From Streptomyces sp. SID8374 (GTDB lineage Bacteria; Actinomycetota; Actinomycetes; Streptomycetales; Streptomycetaceae): a stretch of 64,000 bases of DNA. Each line of letters begins with the position of its first letter. The stretch's first letter is position 1. Under the pieces are notes generated by a model, which was not told the DNA's origin, did no database searches, and saw only the letters and a list, made by a program, of their open reading frames with translations. Shown in pieces: positions 36,656 to 45,230 of this stretch. Location of the stretch: the NCBI RefSeq assembly GCF_009865135.1, contig NZ_WWGH01000001.1, positions 1,612,001 through 1,676,000 of the forward strand, in the 5' to 3' direction. The position numbers and the translations under genes are program-made.

Positions 36656-37450
36656 CTACTGCTTGTCGAACTTGTGCGGGGACTGCTGCGACTGCTGTGT
36701 GCCGTCCTGGGCACCGCCCTCGATCGCCTGCTGCGAGGACGAGGAGCCGCCGGCCAGCTCGGCCTTCATGCGTTGCAGCTCCAGCTCCACGTCCGAACCG
36801 CCGGAGATCCGGTCCAGCTCGGCGGCGATGTCGTCCTTCGCCGTGCCGGTCGGGTCGTCCAGGGCACCGGAGGCGAGCAGCTCGTCGATGGCGCCGGCCC
36901 GCGCCTGGAGCTGCTGCGTCTTGTCCTCGGCCCGCTGGATCGCCAGGCCGACGTCGCCCATCTCCTCGGAGATGCCGGAGAAGGCCTCGCCGATCCGGGT
37001 CTGCGCCTGGGCCGCCGTGTAGGTGGCCTTGATGGTCTCCTTCTTGGTGCGGAAGGCATCCACCTTGGCCTGGAGCCGCTGGGCCGCGAGGGTGAGCTTC
37101 TCCTCCTCGCCCTGCAGCGTGGTGTGCTGCGTCTCCAGGTCGGTGACCTGCTGCTGGAGGGCGGCGCGCCGGGACAGCGCCTCGCGCGCCAGGTCCTCAC
37201 GGCCGAGCGCCAGCGCCTTGCGGCCCTGGTCCTCCAGCTTGGACGACTGGCCCTGCAACTGGTTCAGCTGCAACTCCAGCCGCTTGCGGGACGTCGCGAC
37301 GTCCGCGACGCCGCGGCGCACCTTCTGAAGCAGCTCCAGCTGCTTCTGGTACGAGTAATCCAGGGTCTCGCGCGGATCCTCGGCCCGGTCAAGGGCCTTG
37401 TTTGCCTTCGCGCGGAAAAGCATCCCCATACGCTTCATGACACCGCTCAT
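36656..37450 (-). CDS. pspA: phage-shock protein A (PspA/IM30, ESCRT-III-like)
   Basis: 264 residues from the ATG at 37450 (MSGVMKRMGM), with AAGGGGG about 11 nt upstream; the listed longer frame has no support. Almost entirely coiled coil (residues 25-215) as in PspA/Vipp1, starting with an amphipathic helix that contacts stressed membrane; the Gly/Ser/Gln-rich tail is disordered. PspA coats damaged membrane and preserves proton-motive force; in S. coelicolor it is controlled by SigE, but no clear SigE site was seen here. It heads pspA-pspAA and diverges from the DUF3043 gene. Confidence 0.96.
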   Translation of the reverse strand: MSGVMKRMGMLFRAKANKALDRAEDPRETLDYSYQKQLELLQKVRRGVADVATSRKRLELQLNQLQGQSSKLEDQGRKALALGREDLAREALSRRAALQQQVTDLETQHTTLQGEEEKLTLAAQRLQAKVDAFRTKKETIKATYTAAQAQTRIGEAFSGISEEMGDVGLAIQRAEDKTQQLQARAGAIDELLASGALDDPTGTAKDDIAAELDRISGGSDVELELQRMKAELAGGSSSSQQAIEGGAQDGTQQSQQSPHKFDKQ

Positions 37451-37737
37451 GGGCTTCGCGCGCCCCCTTCTGACGGACTGAGCTCCAGCACTCCCGATAG
37501 AACCCACAGTACGGGTCCTGCCTCTATTACCGCACTGTTCGAGTCCCGATGTGCTCCTCCCCAAGGACGACTGCCCCCTGCCGCCGCTCCCGCCCAGGGT
37601 GTAGACGACGGTCAGGGAAACCCGTGGTAAACGCCCCTTCTGCCCCTGTCGGGGTGCTTACAGGGACGCCGTCCGTTGCCGGATCGTTCCCGCCCGGGTC
37701 CACGAGCCCGTATCCCGACCCCGTACCCTTGGGTTTT

Positions 37738-38337
37738 GTGTTCCGTAGCCGTGCCAAGACAGAGAAGGCCCCCACCGACAAGGTGACGGCGGACCTCTCC
37801 AAGCAGCCCCGCGACCCGCAGGCTCCCAAGGGTCGCCCCACCCCCAAGCGCAGCGAGGCCCAGACGCAGCGCCGACGCGCCGCGTCCAGCGCGCCGACCG
37901 ACCGCAAGGCGGCCGTGAAGCGCCAGCGCGAAGCGCGCCGCGCCGACCTGGCCCGCCAGCGTGAGGCGCTCGCGTCGGGCGACGAGCGCTACCTCCCGGT
38001 CCGCGACAAGGGCCCGGTGCGGCGCTTCGTCCGTGACTTCGTGGACTCGCGCTTCTGCGTCGCCGAGTGGTTCCTGCCGCTCGCCGTGGTCATCCTGATC
38101 CTCAGCGTGATCCAGGTGCAGAACATCCAGACCATCTCGCTGATGCTCTGGATGGGTGTGATCATCCTGATCGTGCTGGACTCGATCAGTCTGTCGATCC
38201 GCCTGAAGAAGCAGCTGCGGGAGCGTTTCCCGGACACCCCCAAGCGCGGAGCCGTCGCCTACGGTCTGATGCGCACGCTCCAGATGCGTCGTCTGCGGCT
38301 CCCGAAGCCGCAGGTCAAGCGCGGAGAGCGGCCCTGA
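37738..38337 (+). CDS. DUF3043-family membrane protein
   Basis: 199 residues from a GTG at 37738. The first 110 residues are very basic and polar (Lys/Arg/Gln-rich, probably disordered), followed by two membrane segments (about 115-135 and 140-158) and a basic tail, the layout of DUF3043 proteins found across actinobacteria. TACCCT about 9 nt upstream suggests a leaderless message. The stop codon overlaps the next gene in a CTGA motif. Function is unknown; the divergent pspA neighbour hints at a membrane-linked role. Confidence 0.88.
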   Translation: MFRSRAKTEKAPTDKVTADLSKQPRDPQAPKGRPTPKRSEAQTQRRRAASSAPTDRKAAVKRQREARRADLARQREALASGDERYLPVRDKGPVRRFVRDFVDSRFCVAEWFLPLAVVILILSVIQVQNIQTISLMLWMGVIILIVLDSISLSIRLKKQLRERFPDTPKRGAVAYGLMRTLQMRRLRLPKPQVKRGERP

Positions 38338-39137
38338 GCACGGAGACCTCCGGCTCCACCGGCGTCTCTCCGGCGGGCCCGGACGCAGTGCGCGCCCCCG
38401 GCGGCGTACGCGAGACCGTCCGCCAGGAGCTGGTCGCCCGGCAGCTGGACGAGCAGATAGCCGGGCGGTTCCCGGTCGGCCAGCGGCTGCGCATCCTGGA
38501 CGTCGGCATGGGCCGGGGGGTGCAGGCGCTGCGTCTGGCGCGGGCCGGTCACTCGGTGACCGGTCTGGAGTCGGACGCCGAGCTGCTGCGCGCGGCCCGC
38601 GAGGCCCTGGCGACCGAGCCCGAGGGCATCCGGGAGCGGATGAAGCTGATCGAGGGGGACGGCCGGGAGACCGGTGTGCACTTCCTGCCGGGCAGCTTCG
38701 ACGTGGTGCTCTGCCACGGGGTCCTGATGTACGTCGAGGAGCCCGACCCGATGCTCGCCGGGCTGGCCCGGATGCTGGCGCCGGGCGGACTGCTCTCGCT
38801 GCTCGTACGGAACGCGGACGCCCTGGCGATGCGCCCCGGGCTCGGCGGCGACTTCGGCGCGGCTCTGGAGGCCTTCGACTCCGCGACGTACACGAACGAC
38901 CTCGGCCTCACCGTGCGGGCCGACCGCCTCGAAGCGCTGCGGGCCACCCTGGCGGGGATCGCCGCCCCGCTGCACGCCTGGTACGGCGTGCGGGTCTTCA
39001 CCGACAACACGGCCGACGGCACCGAGCTGCCCGCCGACGAGCTGGAGCGGGTGCTGGCCCTGGAGGACCGGGCCGGGCGGACCGACCCGTACCGGGGTGT
39101 CGCGGCGCTGCTCCACCTGTGCGGAGTGCGCGGCTAG
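38334..39137 (+). CDS. SAM-dependent class I methyltransferase (probable CTG start)
   Basis: 267 residues if it starts at the CTG at 38334. Rossmann-fold methyltransferase: motif I LDVGMGRGVQALRL binds SAM, the acidic residue after strand 2 is in GLESD, then DGRE, and motif IV VVLCHGVLMYVEEPD. It resembles small-molecule or tRNA/CmoM-like methyltransferases; the substrate is unknown. Start: GGAG lies 7 nt before the CTG, which forms a 4-nt CTGA overlap with the DUF3043 stop, exactly as ATGA/GTGA couplings do; the next usual start (GTG at 38388) has no ribosome site. The start is therefore inferred, not certain. Confidence 0.82.
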   Translation: MSTETSGSTGVSPAGPDAVRAPGGVRETVRQELVARQLDEQIAGRFPVGQRLRILDVGMGRGVQALRLARAGHSVTGLESDAELLRAAREALATEPEGIRERMKLIEGDGRETGVHFLPGSFDVVLCHGVLMYVEEPDPMLAGLARMLAPGGLLSLLVRNADALAMRPGLGGDFGAALEAFDSATYTNDLGLTVRADRLEALRATLAGIAAPLHAWYGVRVFTDNTADGTELPADELERVLALEDRAGRTDPYRGVAALLHLCGVRG

Positions 39138-39213
39138 CAGGCGGGCGGGGGCGGTCCCTCGTTCGGCCCATCAGCACAGGCACCCGAAAGGGCGGGTCCA
39201 CCAGACTCCGGAT

Positions 39214-40305
39214 ATGGACGCATCCCCCTCCCACCGCTCCGTGCGGCGCCTGCTGCTCCCCCTGTCCGCGGGTGTCTGCGCGCTCGCCCTGGCGGCCGGC
39301 TGCTCCGGCACGAACCCGGCGGCGGCCCCCGCGCCGGAGGCCAGCCCCTCCGCCACGGCCCAGGGCTCCGCGACCCGTGACACCGACGATCTGCAAAGCG
39401 CCTACCAGGCGGTCATCAACGATGTGCTGCCCTCGGTGGTGCAGATCGACGCGTCGAACAGCCTCGGTTCCGGGATCGTCTACGACGACAAGGGCCATAT
39501 CGTCACCAATGCCCATGTGATCGGCGACGAGAAGAAGTTCAAGGTCACCGTCGCCACCGGGGAGGCGGTGCTGAACGCCTCGCTGGTCTCCTCCTACCCG
39601 GAGCAGGACCTGGCGGTCATCAAGCTGGACGATGTGCCCGACGGGCTGAGGGCCGCGAAGTTCGGCGACGCGGAGAAGGTCGAGGTGGGGCAGATCGTGA
39701 TGGCGATGGGCTCGCCGCTCGGCCTCTCCAGCAGCGTCACCCAGGGCATCGTCTCGGCGCTCGGCCGGACCGTCAGCGAGAGCCGGGCGGGCGGTGGCAC
39801 GGGCGCGACGATCGCCAACATGGTGCAGACCTCGGCGGCGATCAACCCGGGCAACAGCGGCGGGGCGCTGGTCAACCTGAACAGCGAGGTGATCGGCATC
39901 CCGACCCTCGCGGCGACCGACCCGCAGATGGGCGACAGCGCGGCGCCGGGCATCGGCTTCGCGATCCCCGTCTCGATGGTGCGGACGGTCGCCGACCAGA
40001 TCATCAAGGACGGCCGGGTCACCGACTCGGGCCGGGCCGCGCTGAACATCACCGGCCGTACGGTCGTCGACGACTCCTACCGGCCGGCCGGGGTGGCGCT
40101 GGTGAGCGTGGAGCGGGGCGGGGCGGCGGACGAGGCGGGGCTGCGGCCCGGGGACATCATCACGAAGATCGGCGACACCGCCGTCACCACCATCACCTCG
40201 CTCTCCGAGGCGCTGGCGGGCGGCAAGCCGGGCGACGAGGCGACCGTGACGTACACGCGGGACGGCGACAGCCGGACGGCCGAGGTCACGCTCGGGGAGA
40301 TCTGA
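39214..40305 (+). CDS. HtrA/DegP-like serine protease lipoprotein with PDZ domain
   Basis: 363 residues from the ATG at 39214. Signal with lipobox LAAGC (Cys30) and a Pro/Ala/Ser linker to about residue 55. The trypsin-like domain has the triad His101 (NAHV), Asp132 (EQDLAV) and Ser215 (NPGNSGG); a PDZ domain occupies about 265-355. It should act at the outer face of the membrane on misfolded or specific envelope proteins. Unlike mycobacterial HtrA it has no transmembrane helix but a lipid anchor. The start has no ribosome site. A strong terminator follows the stop. Confidence 0.93.
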   Translation: MDASPSHRSVRRLLLPLSAGVCALALAAGCSGTNPAAAPAPEASPSATAQGSATRDTDDLQSAYQAVINDVLPSVVQIDASNSLGSGIVYDDKGHIVTNAHVIGDEKKFKVTVATGEAVLNASLVSSYPEQDLAVIKLDDVPDGLRAAKFGDAEKVEVGQIVMAMGSPLGLSSSVTQGIVSALGRTVSESRAGGGTGATIANMVQTSAAINPGNSGGALVNLNSEVIGIPTLAATDPQMGDSAAPGIGFAIPVSMVRTVADQIIKDGRVTDSGRAALNITGRTVVDDSYRPAGVALVSVERGGAADEAGLRPGDIITKIGDTAVTTITSLSEALAGGKPGDEATVTYTRDGDSRTAEVTLGEI

Positions 40306-40317
40306 GACCCGCATACG

Positions 40318-40353
40318 GGAGGGGCGGTACGGGAGCCCCCGTACCGCCCCTCC
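40318..40353. terminator. bidirectional terminator hairpin
   Basis: 16-bp perfect stem (GGAGGGGCGGTACGGG and complement) with a 4-nt loop, between the convergent protease gene and the 69-aa gene. Confidence 0.9.
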
Positions 40354-40362
40354 GCACAGTCC

Positions 40363-40572
40363 TCAGGCGCCGTCGGCCTGAAGGCTCATCGGGCCGTAGA
40401 TCTTGGTCGAGTCCTCGAAGAGCGTCACCTGGGCGGCACCGCCCTCCAGGAGCTCCTTCCAGAACTCACCGATCCAGGACTCCGCGTCGCCCTGGGTGGT
40501 GAACTCCTCCGGCTGCAACGCCGGCTCCGTCTCCGTACCGTCGGACTTCTCGAACCGCCACGTCCACGCCAT
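40363..40572 (-). CDS. small conserved acidic protein (69 aa)
   Basis: 69 residues with a strong ribosome site (AGGAGG, about 5 nt before the ATG). The sequence starts MAWTWRFEK and has SWIGEFWKEL in the middle; it looks like a small alpha/beta cytosolic protein, of a kind common and uncharacterised in Streptomyces. It is transcribed alone, divergent from cobU. Confidence 0.8.
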   Translation of the reverse strand: MAWTWRFEKSDGTETEPALQPEEFTTQGDAESWIGEFWKELLEGGAAQVTLFEDSTKIYGPMSLQADGA

Positions 40573-40650
40573 GTCCGCCTCCTGGGTCGCGTTGCTGCCC
40601 GAAGCCTAGCCGGGCGCGCACCTCGCGGGGGGACACGGGAGGATCAAGGT

Positions 40651-41853
40651 GTGGAACTGACTCTGCTCGGCACCGGAGCCCCCGACGGGCTGCCGCGCCC
40701 CTCCTGCCCCTGCGCCGCCTGCGCGACGGCCCGCGGCCCGTGGGCGCGCGCCGCGACCGCCCTGCTGGTCGACGACGCGCTGCTCCTCGACCTGACCCCG
40801 GGAGCGGTGTTCGCCGCGGCCCGCGCGGGCCGTTCGCTGGGCGCGGTGCGCCAGGTGCTGCTGACCCATCCGCACGACGGGCCCGCCGTGGAGCTGCCGC
40901 CCACCCTGCCGCCGGCCGGACGGGTGCCGGACGGCCAGGTGCTGACGCTGATCAGCGGGCACCGGGTGCGGGCGGTGCCGATGGACGCGCCGGGGACCGG
41001 TTACGAGGTGGGCTCCCCGGAGGGCGAGCGGCTGCTCTACCTGCCGCCGGGGGCCGCGCCCGCCGGTCTCGACGGGCGGCCGGAGAAGCCGTACGACCTG
41101 GTCGTCTGCGATGTGGTCGGGCGCCCCGACGCGGTGGCGCGGCTGCGGGCGGTCGGCGCGGTCGGCCCGGCCACCGAGGTGATCGCGGTCCATCTGGACC
41201 ACGACGCCCCGCCGGGTGCGGCGCTGGACCGGCGCCTCGCGGCGGCCGGGGCGCGGGCGGTGCCGGACGGGACGACGCTGGTGGTGGGCGAGTACCCGGT
41301 GGTGCCGGACGTGCCGCGCCGGGTGCTGGTGACGGGGGGCGCCCGCTCGGGGAAGTCGCTGGAGGCTGAGCGGCGTCTTGAGACGTTCCCCGAGGTGGTG
41401 TACGTGGCGACCGGCGGGCGGCGCGAGGGGGACCCGGAGTGGGCGGCGCGGGTGGGGCTGCACCGGGAGCGCAGGCCGGGCGCGTGGCGGACCGAGGAGA
41501 CCTGCGAGGTGGCGGAGCTGCTGGGCGCGGACGGGCCGCCGCTGCTGGTGGACTGCCTGTCGCTGTGGCTGACCGACGCGATGGACCGGGTGGAGGCCTG
41601 GGAGGACGTGCGGTGGCGGCACGGCGGCCAGGAGGCGTTGCGGGCGCGGGTCGCGGAGCTGGTGGCGGCGGTCCGCGCGACCCGGCGCCAGGTGGTGCTG
41701 GTGACCAACGAGGTGGGTGCGGGGGTGGTCCCGGCGACCCCGGCGGGACGGCGGTTCCGGGACGAGCTGGGGCGGCTGAACGCGGCGGTGGCGGCCGAGT
41801 GCGAGGAGGTGCTGCTGGTGGTGGCGGGGCAGGGGGTGGTGTTGCGGGGGTGA
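40651..41853 (+). CDS. cobU: adenosylcobinamide kinase/guanylyltransferase with N-terminal MBL-like domain
   Basis: 400 residues; the C-terminal 180 are CobU: P-loop GGARSGKS (229-236), the guanylylated His in GLHRERRPG, DCLSLWL and NEVGAGVVP. It phosphorylates adenosylcobinamide and attaches GMP, ahead of CobS. The N-terminal 215 residues look like a PhnP-type metallo-beta-lactamase fold: GTGAPDG (7-13), CPCAAC (19-24) and a reduced metal box THPHDG (72-77) that lacks the full HxHxDH, so catalysis is doubtful. CobU alone is about 180 residues. The GTG follows GGGAGG (spacing about 8). The stop codon lies in the first unit of a tandem repeat array. Confidence 0.92.
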   Translation: MELTLLGTGAPDGLPRPSCPCAACATARGPWARAATALLVDDALLLDLTPGAVFAAARAGRSLGAVRQVLLTHPHDGPAVELPPTLPPAGRVPDGQVLTLISGHRVRAVPMDAPGTGYEVGSPEGERLLYLPPGAAPAGLDGRPEKPYDLVVCDVVGRPDAVARLRAVGAVGPATEVIAVHLDHDAPPGAALDRRLAAAGARAVPDGTTLVVGEYPVVPDVPRRVLVTGGARSGKSLEAERRLETFPEVVYVATGGRREGDPEWAARVGLHRERRPGAWRTEETCEVAELLGADGPPLLVDCLSLWLTDAMDRVEAWEDVRWRHGGQEALRARVAELVAAVRATRRQVVLVTNEVGAGVVPATPAGRRFRDELGRLNAAVAAECEEVLLVVAGQGVVLRG

Positions 41854-42055
41854 GGAGGCCGGCCGGGGCGGGGTCTCGCCGGGGTGATGAGGTCGGCCGG
41901 GTGGGGTGTCGTGGGCTGAGGAGGTCGGCCGGGACGGGGTGCCGCCGGGTGAGGAGATCAGGCGGGGCGTTGCCGGGTGAGGAGGTCGGCCGGGGCGGGG
42001 TGCCGCGGGGTGAGGAGGTGAGCCGGGGCCGGGCGTCGCGGGGTGAGGAGGCGTC
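41848..42055 (+). repeat. seven-copy ~33-bp minisatellite between cobU and cobT
   Basis: Imperfect tandem repeats starting at 41848, 41882, 41913, 41947, 41975, 42008 and 42041 (steps of 28-34 bp), consensus near GGGTGAGGAGGTCGGCCGGG then GCGGGGTGCCGC. Each unit begins with the GGGTGAGGAGG of the cobU stop region, so the array looks like amplification of the cobU 3' end. Every unit carries a TGA and an SD-like GAGGAGG. The rest of the 312-bp gap to cobT (42056-42165) shows no gene and no cobalamin-riboswitch consensus. Confidence 0.9.
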
Positions 42056-42165
42056 CGTACGCGGGGCCCCGGCTCCTGCGGGCCGACCGGTACTGTTCCC
42101 GGCAGGGGCCCGCCGCCGGGTGCCCGGACCGGAAACCGACGTGACGACCCGCGAGGCAGACCTCC

Positions 42166-43275
42166 GTGAACCTGGACGACTTCTCCGACCTGATCGAACG
42201 CCCCGACGGGGGTGTACGGCGCGACGCCGAGGAACGGCGGGAGCGGCTGATCGTCCCGCCGGGGGCCCTGGGCCGGCTGGACGAGCTGGGCGAGTGGCTC
42301 AGCTCCGCGCAGCAGTCCGTACCGGTCAGGGCCGTCGCGCAGCCGCGCGTGGTGCTCTTCGCCGGTGACCACGGGGTTGCGGAGCTGGGCGTTTCGGGGC
42401 GCGCGGCGGGCACCACCCATGAGCTGGTGCGGGCCGCCCTCGACGGGGCGAGCCCGGTGGCGGTGCTGGCCCGGCGCTTCTCGGTGCCGCTGCGGATCGT
42501 GGACGCCGGGGTCGACTGCGACCCGGAGCTGCTGCCCGAGTCCGTCGTACGCCACCGGGTGCGGCGGGGATCGGGGCGCATCGACATCGAGGACGCCCTG
42601 ACCGCCGAGGAGGCCGAGCAGGCCGTCCGCCTGGGCATGGCCATCGCCGACGAGGAGGCCGACTCCGGCACCGATCTGGTGGTGCTGGGCGACCTGAGCG
42701 TCGGCGGGACCACGGCCGCCGCCACCCTCATCGCCGCCCTCTGCGGTACGGACGCCTCCGTGGTGACCGGGCGCGGCGGTGCCGGCATCGACGACCTGGC
42801 CTGGATGCGCAAGTGCGCCGCGATCCGGGACGCGCTGCGCCGGGCCCGGCCGGTGCTCGGCGACCAGCTGGAGCTGCTGGCCACGGTGGGCGGGGCGGAT
42901 CTGGCGGCGATGACCGGGTTCCTGCTCCAGTCGGCGGTGCGCCGGATGCCGGTGATCCTGGACGGGGTCGTCGCGGCGGCCTGTGCGCTGGTGGCGCAGC
43001 GGGCGGCGTTCCGGGCGCCGGACTGGTGGCTGGCCGGGCAGGTCAGCGGGGAGCCCGCGCAGTCGAAGGCGCTGGACCGGATGGCGCTGACCCCGCTGCT
43101 GGACCACGGGGTCACGGTGGGCGAGGGCACGGGGGCGCTGCTGGCCCTGCCGCTGGTGCAGGCGGCGGCCGCGTTCGCCGCCGAGCTGCCGGAGCGTACG
43201 CCGGTGGCGGAGGACGAGGACCACGACGAGGAGACCCCCGCCGAGGACGACGTGAAGGCACTGGACGCCACCTGA
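42166..43275 (+). CDS. cobT: nicotinate-nucleotide-dimethylbenzimidazole phosphoribosyltransferase
   Basis: 369 residues. CobT activates the B12 lower ligand by moving phosphoribose from nicotinate mononucleotide to dimethylbenzimidazole. Motifs: LGRLDELG near the start, FAGDHGV, GGTTAAA and the catalytic-base region GEGTGALL near residue 322. The acidic tail (TPVAEDEDHDEETPAEDD) is an extension. The GTG start has GAGG about 9 nt upstream. It follows cobU after the repeat array on the same strand; whether they share a transcript is unclear. Confidence 0.96.
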   Translation: MNLDDFSDLIERPDGGVRRDAEERRERLIVPPGALGRLDELGEWLSSAQQSVPVRAVAQPRVVLFAGDHGVAELGVSGRAAGTTHELVRAALDGASPVAVLARRFSVPLRIVDAGVDCDPELLPESVVRHRVRRGSGRIDIEDALTAEEAEQAVRLGMAIADEEADSGTDLVVLGDLSVGGTTAAATLIAALCGTDASVVTGRGGAGIDDLAWMRKCAAIRDALRRARPVLGDQLELLATVGGADLAAMTGFLLQSAVRRMPVILDGVVAAACALVAQRAAFRAPDWWLAGQVSGEPAQSKALDRMALTPLLDHGVTVGEGTGALLALPLVQAAAAFAAELPERTPVAEDEDHDEETPAEDDVKALDAT

Positions 43276-43376
43276 GCGGCCGGGGGCGGTGCGGGCGCAC
43301 GAGCCGGCCCGCACCCCCCGCCCCCGGGCGGCCCCCACCGCCCCTATGTCCGTAATGCGCCATATGATCACCTCTC

Positions 43377-45230
43377 ATGGGAGAGGTTCGATCGGCCGAA
43401 GAGGCAGCCCGGCGCAGCACCGCCCGGTCCCGGCGCAGCGCGGCGTTCGCCATCTGGTACCTGCGCATCGTCTCGTTCATCAATTTCCTGAGCGCCGTCT
43501 GGGTCACCCTCGGCCAGGACCTGCGCCGCCACAACACCGAGAACTACTTCACGCCGTACCTGCTCACGGCCGGGTTCTCCTCCGGGGTGATCGCCCTGTT
43601 CCTGGCGGTCACCATGCGGCGGCGCAAGCGGGCCGCGTGGATCGTGAACATGGTCCTGGGCGGACTGGTCCTGGTCGCGCTGGTCCTCGCGTTCTTCTTC
43701 GCGGAGATCCGGCAGCACGCCCAGAACTGGGTCTCGCTGGGGCTGACGGCCGCCTTCGTCGTGGCCCTGCTGCTGGGGCGGCGGGAGTTCTACGCCAAGG
43801 GCGACCGCTCCAACCCCAAGCTGGCGGCCCTGGTCGCCGTGGTGGGGCTGCTGGTCACCTCGCTCATCGCGACGGCCCTGGTCACCGTCGCCAACACCGC
43901 CCACGACGAGTACCGCTCCACCTTCCTGGACCGCTGGCGCTACGGCGCCCTGCGGCTGATCTCGGTGGCCGCCGACGACTCACGCTTCCCCGGGATCACC
44001 ACCCCGGGGTGGGTCAACGTCGTCATCAACATCCTCTCCACGCTGCTGCTGATCGCCGTCGTGTACGCCGCGTTCCGCTCCCGCCGGGCCGTCGACCCGC
44101 TCTCCCCCGAGGACGAGGCGAAGCTGCGCGCCCTGCTGGACAAGCACGGCGACCGGGACTCGCTCGGCTACTTCGCGCTGCGCCGCGAGAAGAGCGCCGT
44201 GTGGTCCCCGACCGGGAAGGCGGCCGTGGTCTACCGCGTGGTCAGCGGGGTCTCGCTGGCCTCCGGCGACCCGATCGGCGACCCGGAGGCCTGGCCGGGC
44301 GCGATCGAACCGTGGCTCGCCGAGGCCCGCGAGCACGGCTGGATCCCCGCCGTGATGGGCGCGAGCGAGGAGGCGGGCACGGTCTACGCCCGGCACGGGA
44401 TGGACGCGCTGGAGCTGGGTGACGAGGCGATCGTGGAGACGGCGGACTTCACCCTGGACGGGCGGGCGATGCGCGGGGTCCGCCAGGCCTACAACCGGGT
44501 CAAGCGCGCCGGTTACGAGGTGACGATCCGGCGCCACGCGGACATCCCCGAGGGCGAGATGGCCGAGCTGGTCCGGCGCGCGGACGACTGGCGCGACGGG
44601 GAGACCGAGCGCGGCTTCTCCATGGCGCTCGGCCGCCTCGGCGACCCGGCGGACGGACAGTGCGTGATGCTGGAGTGCCGGAACGGGGGCGAGGCCGGGA
44701 AGGCTGACGCCCAAGGGAAGGCGGACCCCCGAGGGAAGCCGGACGCCAAGGGGCAGACGGACACCGCCGCCGAACCCGGCGAACTCCGCGCGGTCCTCAG
44801 CTTCGTCCCCTGGGGCCCCCACGGCCTCTCCCTGGACCTGATGCGCCGTGACCGCGAGGCGGAGAACGGCCTGATGGAGTTCATGGTCATCCAGCTCCTC
44901 CAGCGCTCCGGCGAGATCGGGATCACTCAGGTCTCGCTCAACTTCGCCATGTTCCGCTCCGTCTTCGAGAGGGGATCGCGGCTCGGCGCGGGACCGGTGC
45001 TGAGGCTGTGGCGTGCGCTGCTGAGCTTCTTCTCGCGCTGGTGGCAGATCGAGTCGCTCTACCGGGCGAACGCCAAGTACCGACCGATCTGGGAGCCACG
45101 TTTCATGTTGTTCGAGAAGAGCGCCGACCTGGCGCGCATCTCCATCGCGGCGGGCCGCGCCGAAGGGTTCCTGGAAGCGCCGGGGCTGCCGAAGTGGCTG
45201 CACCGCGCGCGTCTCGGCGCCCCTAGATGA
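43377..45230 (+). CDS. MprF-like phosphatidylglycerol aminoacyltransferase (DUF2156)
   Basis: 617 residues: six or so membrane helices (about 25-240) followed by a cytosolic GNAT-like DUF2156 domain (about 250-600), the MprF layout but with a shorter membrane half than Staphylococcus MprF. Such enzymes move lysine or another amino acid from tRNA to phosphatidylglycerol, lowering surface charge. Motifs FSMALGRLGDP and SLNFAMFRSVFERG fit the transferase fold. An insertion at residues 441-464 consists of four six-residue repeats (GKADAQ-like) encoded by 18-bp units. There is no lysyl-tRNA synthetase fusion. The stop overlaps the next gene by 4 nt. Confidence 0.88.
   Translation: MGEVRSAEEAARRSTARSRRSAAFAIWYLRIVSFINFLSAVWVTLGQDLRRHNTENYFTPYLLTAGFSSGVIALFLAVTMRRRKRAAWIVNMVLGGLVLVALVLAFFFAEIRQHAQNWVSLGLTAAFVVALLLGRREFYAKGDRSNPKLAALVAVVGLLVTSLIATALVTVANTAHDEYRSTFLDRWRYGALRLISVAADDSRFPGITTPGWVNVVINILSTLLLIAVVYAAFRSRRAVDPLSPEDEAKLRALLDKHGDRDSLGYFALRREKSAVWSPTGKAAVVYRVVSGVSLASGDPIGDPEAWPGAIEPWLAEAREHGWIPAVMGASEEAGTVYARHGMDALELGDEAIVETADFTLDGRAMRGVRQAYNRVKRAGYEVTIRRHADIPEGEMAELVRRADDWRDGETERGFSMALGRLGDPADGQCVMLECRNGGEAGKADAQGKADPRGKPDAKGQTDTAAEPGELRAVLSFVPWGPHGLSLDLMRRDREAENGLMEFMVIQLLQRSGEIGITQVSLNFAMFRSVFERGSRLGAGPVLRLWRALLSFFSRWWQIESLYRANAKYRPIWEPRFMLFEKSADLARISIAAGRAEGFLEAPGLPKWLHRARLGAPR
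44697..44768 (+). repeat. four in-frame 18-bp repeats in the MprF-like gene
   Basis: Units GGGAAGGCTGACGCCCAA, GGGAAGGCGGACCCCCGA, GGGAAGCCGGACGCCAAG and GGGCAGACGGACACCGCC in tandem, adding a charged, probably flexible loop to the transferase domain. Confidence 0.9.

Noticed and set aside
42056..42165. Cobalamin riboswitch before cobT
   Set aside because: GACCGGAAACC and GAGGCAGACCTCC looked suggestive, but the B12-box and GCCACTG blocks are absent.
40606..43371. 921-residue minus-strand frame across cobU, the repeat array and cobT
   Set aside because: Pro/His/Arg-rich antisense frame with no domain; cobU and cobT are clear on the plus strand.
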